From: Xanthomonas sp.
GTDB lineage: Bacteria > Pseudomonadota > Gammaproteobacteria > Xanthomonadales > Xanthomonadaceae
Assembly: GCA_018262705.1 (NCBI GenBank)
Contig: JADFDQ010000001.1
Span: 124,001-188,000 of the forward strand
DNA: 64,000 nt
Direction: 5' to 3'
The notes under the pieces were generated by a model that saw only the letters and a program-made list of their open reading frames with translations, ran no database searches and had not been told where the DNA came from. Of this stretch, positions 62,524 through 64,000 are shown piece by piece (within the stretch, counting starts at the first letter, position 1; each line of letters begins with the position of its first letter). The position numbers were made by a program, and so were the translations under genes.

Positions 62524-62624
62524 AGAATCGCATGCACGGCAGCATTCTTGCCCGGCTTAAGGAAGATTCATGCCGGACGGGTGAGGATGCCGCTATTCCC
62601 CGACCGCATTCAACGGAGATATCG

Positions 62625-63434
62625 ATGACCGCACGCCCCCTGCGCCTGACCCTCGTTCTTGCCGCGCTGCTCGTCGCCGTCAGTGCCGTCGCCGGCGAAC
62701 GCGAAGACAACCGAGCCGACAACGCGCTGCGGGTGATGCGCGAAATTCAGGCAGTGCCCGACTCCTCGATCCCCGACCGCCTGCTCGACGAGGCCCGCGG
62801 AATAGTGGTCATTCCCGACACCATCAAGGCCGGCTTCGTTCTCGGCGGACGGCGCGGCCTTGGCCTGATGTCGATCAAGAATCCGGACGGCACCTGGTCG
62901 AACCCGGTGTTCGTCAAACTGACCGGCGCCAGCTTCGGCTTTCAGGCCGGCGTGCAATCGGCCGACGTGATCCTGGTCTTCCGCAGCGAACGCGGCCTGG
63001 ACAACATCATCAACGGCAAGATCACGCTGGGCGCCGATGCCTCGGTGGCGGCCGGGCCGGTTGGCCGCAACGCGGCGGCGGCAACCGACGGTTCGCTGAA
63101 GGCGGAAATCTGGTCGTGGTCGCGCGCGCGCGGGCTGTTCGCCGGGATCGCGCTGGACGGCGCGGCGCTGCAGATCGACCACGGCGCCAATCGCAGCGTC
63201 TACGGTTATGGCATCACCCCGCGCATGGTGTTCGAAGGCCGCACGCCCAAACCGGCTTCAGCCACCGTCACCGCCTTCCGCGACGAACTGGAAGAGGCGA
63301 CCGCCGCCGCCCGCAATGCGCGTCGGAACACGCCACCCCCGGCCGCGACTCCGGACGCGGCCACGGCCCACCCGCTGGACTCCAACGCTCCCGCCTCCGC
63401 CGCCCCGCTGCCGGAGCCTTCGGCACAGCGCTGA
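62625..63434 (+). CDS. Exported SYLF (lipid-binding) domain protein
   Basis: The 269-residue product has a signal peptide (MTARPLRLTLVLAALLVAVS). The SYLF/DUF500 domain then spans about 50-215: RLLDEARGIVVIPDTIKAGF, GGRRGLGLMSIKN, then ASFGFQAGVQSADVILVF and LGADASVAAGPVGRNA. The tail is Pro/Ala-rich. SYLF proteins bind phospholipids; this one should work in the periplasm. ATG 62625 follows ACGGAGA. Confidence 0.88.
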   Translation: MTARPLRLTLVLAALLVAVSAVAGEREDNRADNALRVMREIQAVPDSSIPDRLLDEARGIVVIPDTIKAGFVLGGRRGLGLMSIKNPDGTWSNPVFVKLTGASFGFQAGVQSADVILVFRSERGLDNIINGKITLGADASVAAGPVGRNAAAATDGSLKAEIWSWSRARGLFAGIALDGAALQIDHGANRSVYGYGITPRMVFEGRTPKPASATVTAFRDELEEATAAARNARRNTPPPAATPDAATAHPLDSNAPASAAPLPEPSAQR

Positions 63435-63482
63435 CATCCGCCGTGGGTTAGAATTGCGGCCCCCACTAACACTGGTGCAATC

Positions 63483-63704
63483 ATGGGCGGTTTCAGCATT
63501 TGGCACTGGCTGATCGTGCTGGCCATCGTGCTTCTCGTGTTCGGCACCAAGCGTCTGACCTCGGGCGCACGCGATCTCGGCAAGGCCGTCAACGAATTCA
63601 AGAAAGGCGTGCGCGGGGACGACGGCAATCCGGCCACGCCGACCAGCGGCGACAAACCCGCGTCGACCCCGGATTCGTCGGGACACGACGACGCCGCGCA
63701 CTGA
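63483..63704 (+). CDS. tatA: Sec-independent protein translocase TatA
   Basis: The 73-residue product forms the Tat pore. One N-terminal transmembrane helix ([16 protein letters not shown]) is followed by the amphipathic helix [20 protein letters not shown] with the conserved FGT turn. The C-terminal tail is polar. TAGAAT upstream (about 63450) may be a -10. It is followed 18 bp later by tatB. Confidence 0.93.
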   Translation: MGGFSIWHWLIVLAIVLLVFGTKRLTSGARDLGKAVNEFKKGVRGDDGNPATPTSGDKPASTPDSSGHDDAAH

Positions 63705-63722
63705 CGCCGCAAGGCGGCGCCG

Positions 63723-64000
63723 ATGTTCGACTTCTCGTTCGGCGAAATGCTGGTGGTGGCCCTCGTGGCCCTCGTGGTGCTCGGGCCCGAGCGCCTGCCG
63801 AAAGCCGCGCGCTTTACCGGCCTGTGGGTGCGCAAGGCGCGCGCCCAGTGGTATTCGGTCAAGAACGAGCTGGAACAGGAGCTGGCCAGCGAGGATCTGA
63901 AGCGCAGTCTTGCCGAGGGCCGCAAGGAAATCGAGAACGTGCGCAAGATCGACCTCGACGCGGTGAGCGACGCGCAGGGCACGCCGCCTTCCGAAATGCA
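63723..64000 (+). CDS. tatB: Sec-independent protein translocase TatB (partial, runs off the end)
   Basis: The open frame starts at ATG 63723 and reaches the window edge without a stop. The 92 visible residues begin MFDFSFGEMLVVALVALVVL, followed by GPERLPKAARFTGLWVRKAR, the TatB signature, and a charged helix (ELEQELASEDLKRSLAEGRK). TatB receives twin-arginine substrates with TatC. The gene order tatA-tatB implies tatC just beyond the window. Confidence 0.92.
   Translation, partial: MFDFSFGEMLVVALVALVVLGPERLPKAARFTGLWVRKARAQWYSVKNELEQELASEDLKRSLAEGRKEIENVRKIDLDAVSDAQGTPPSEM

Overview
The window is a high-GC chromosomal segment of a gammaproteobacterium. Gene content and protein style point to the Lysobacterales (Xanthomonadaceae or Rhodanobacteraceae): a rhlB / trxA-rho divergon, a Rho with a long acidic/basic N-terminal extension, ftsEX, DUF5916, DUF418, DUF3106 and TonB-C proteins, many lipoproteins, and GTAG-headed REP-like repeats. 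I see no rRNA, tRNA, CRISPR array, phage module or transposase. This is mostly core genome with a few accessory islets.

Layout. 1-4300: a decayed partial duplicate of an adenosine-kinase gene and a methyltransferase start, a TonB-C-like exported protein, the intact sugar kinase, and a type II restriction-modification pair whose nuclease gene is frameshifted at a T run. 4300-10550: envelope hydrolases (alpha/beta hydrolase, M1 aminopeptidase lipoprotein) and a large DUF5916 protein. 10550-17550: repeats, then a ftsE-ftsX-double receiver operon, then rhlB divergent from trxA and rho, closed by a strong terminator. 17565-21820: TonB-C-like protein, a five-copy 48-bp repeat array, ung, rpoH with a symmetrical promoter element, and a NYN/LOTUS-like protein. 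21827-25717 (minus strand): a priA-tal-TRIC channel operon, with a perfect inverted repeat carried in frame inside priA. 25718-26200: a gene-free stretch with two perfect, inverted DnaA boxes. 26200-37520: a sigma-like/transmembrane/DUF3106 protein, DUF4286, a MATE exporter, sppA, an SDR, an HD-GYP phosphodiesterase, a secreted protein with a toxin-like C-terminus and a secreted beta-propeller protein. 37520-45680: REP-like repeats, acs, an M13 peptidase, DUF418, an EF-hand plus thioredoxin-like pair and mutM. 45740-49180: an ECF sigma factor followed by a transmembrane Ser/Thr kinase with a TPR-like sensor. 49170-64000: tdk, rep, a HAD lipoprotein, plsB, ydcH-like, ttcA, rdgC, a secreted Tudor-like protein, a YgjP-like peptidase, hemH with a hydrolase, a SYLF protein, and tatA with the start of tatB.

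Functional themes are DNA repair and replication restart (ung, mutM, priA, rep, rdgC), RNA control (rho, rhlB, rpoH, ttcA), envelope maintenance and export (sppA, tatAB, plsB, ftsEX, SYLF) and signalling (double receiver, HD-GYP, ECF/kinase pair). The least ordinary items are the duplicated kinase/methyltransferase region at the restriction-modification locus, the kinase-linked ECF factor with a Thr where acidic residues are expected, the repeat inserted into priA, the DnaA-box pair far from any dnaA gene, and the exported Tudor-like and toxin-like proteins.
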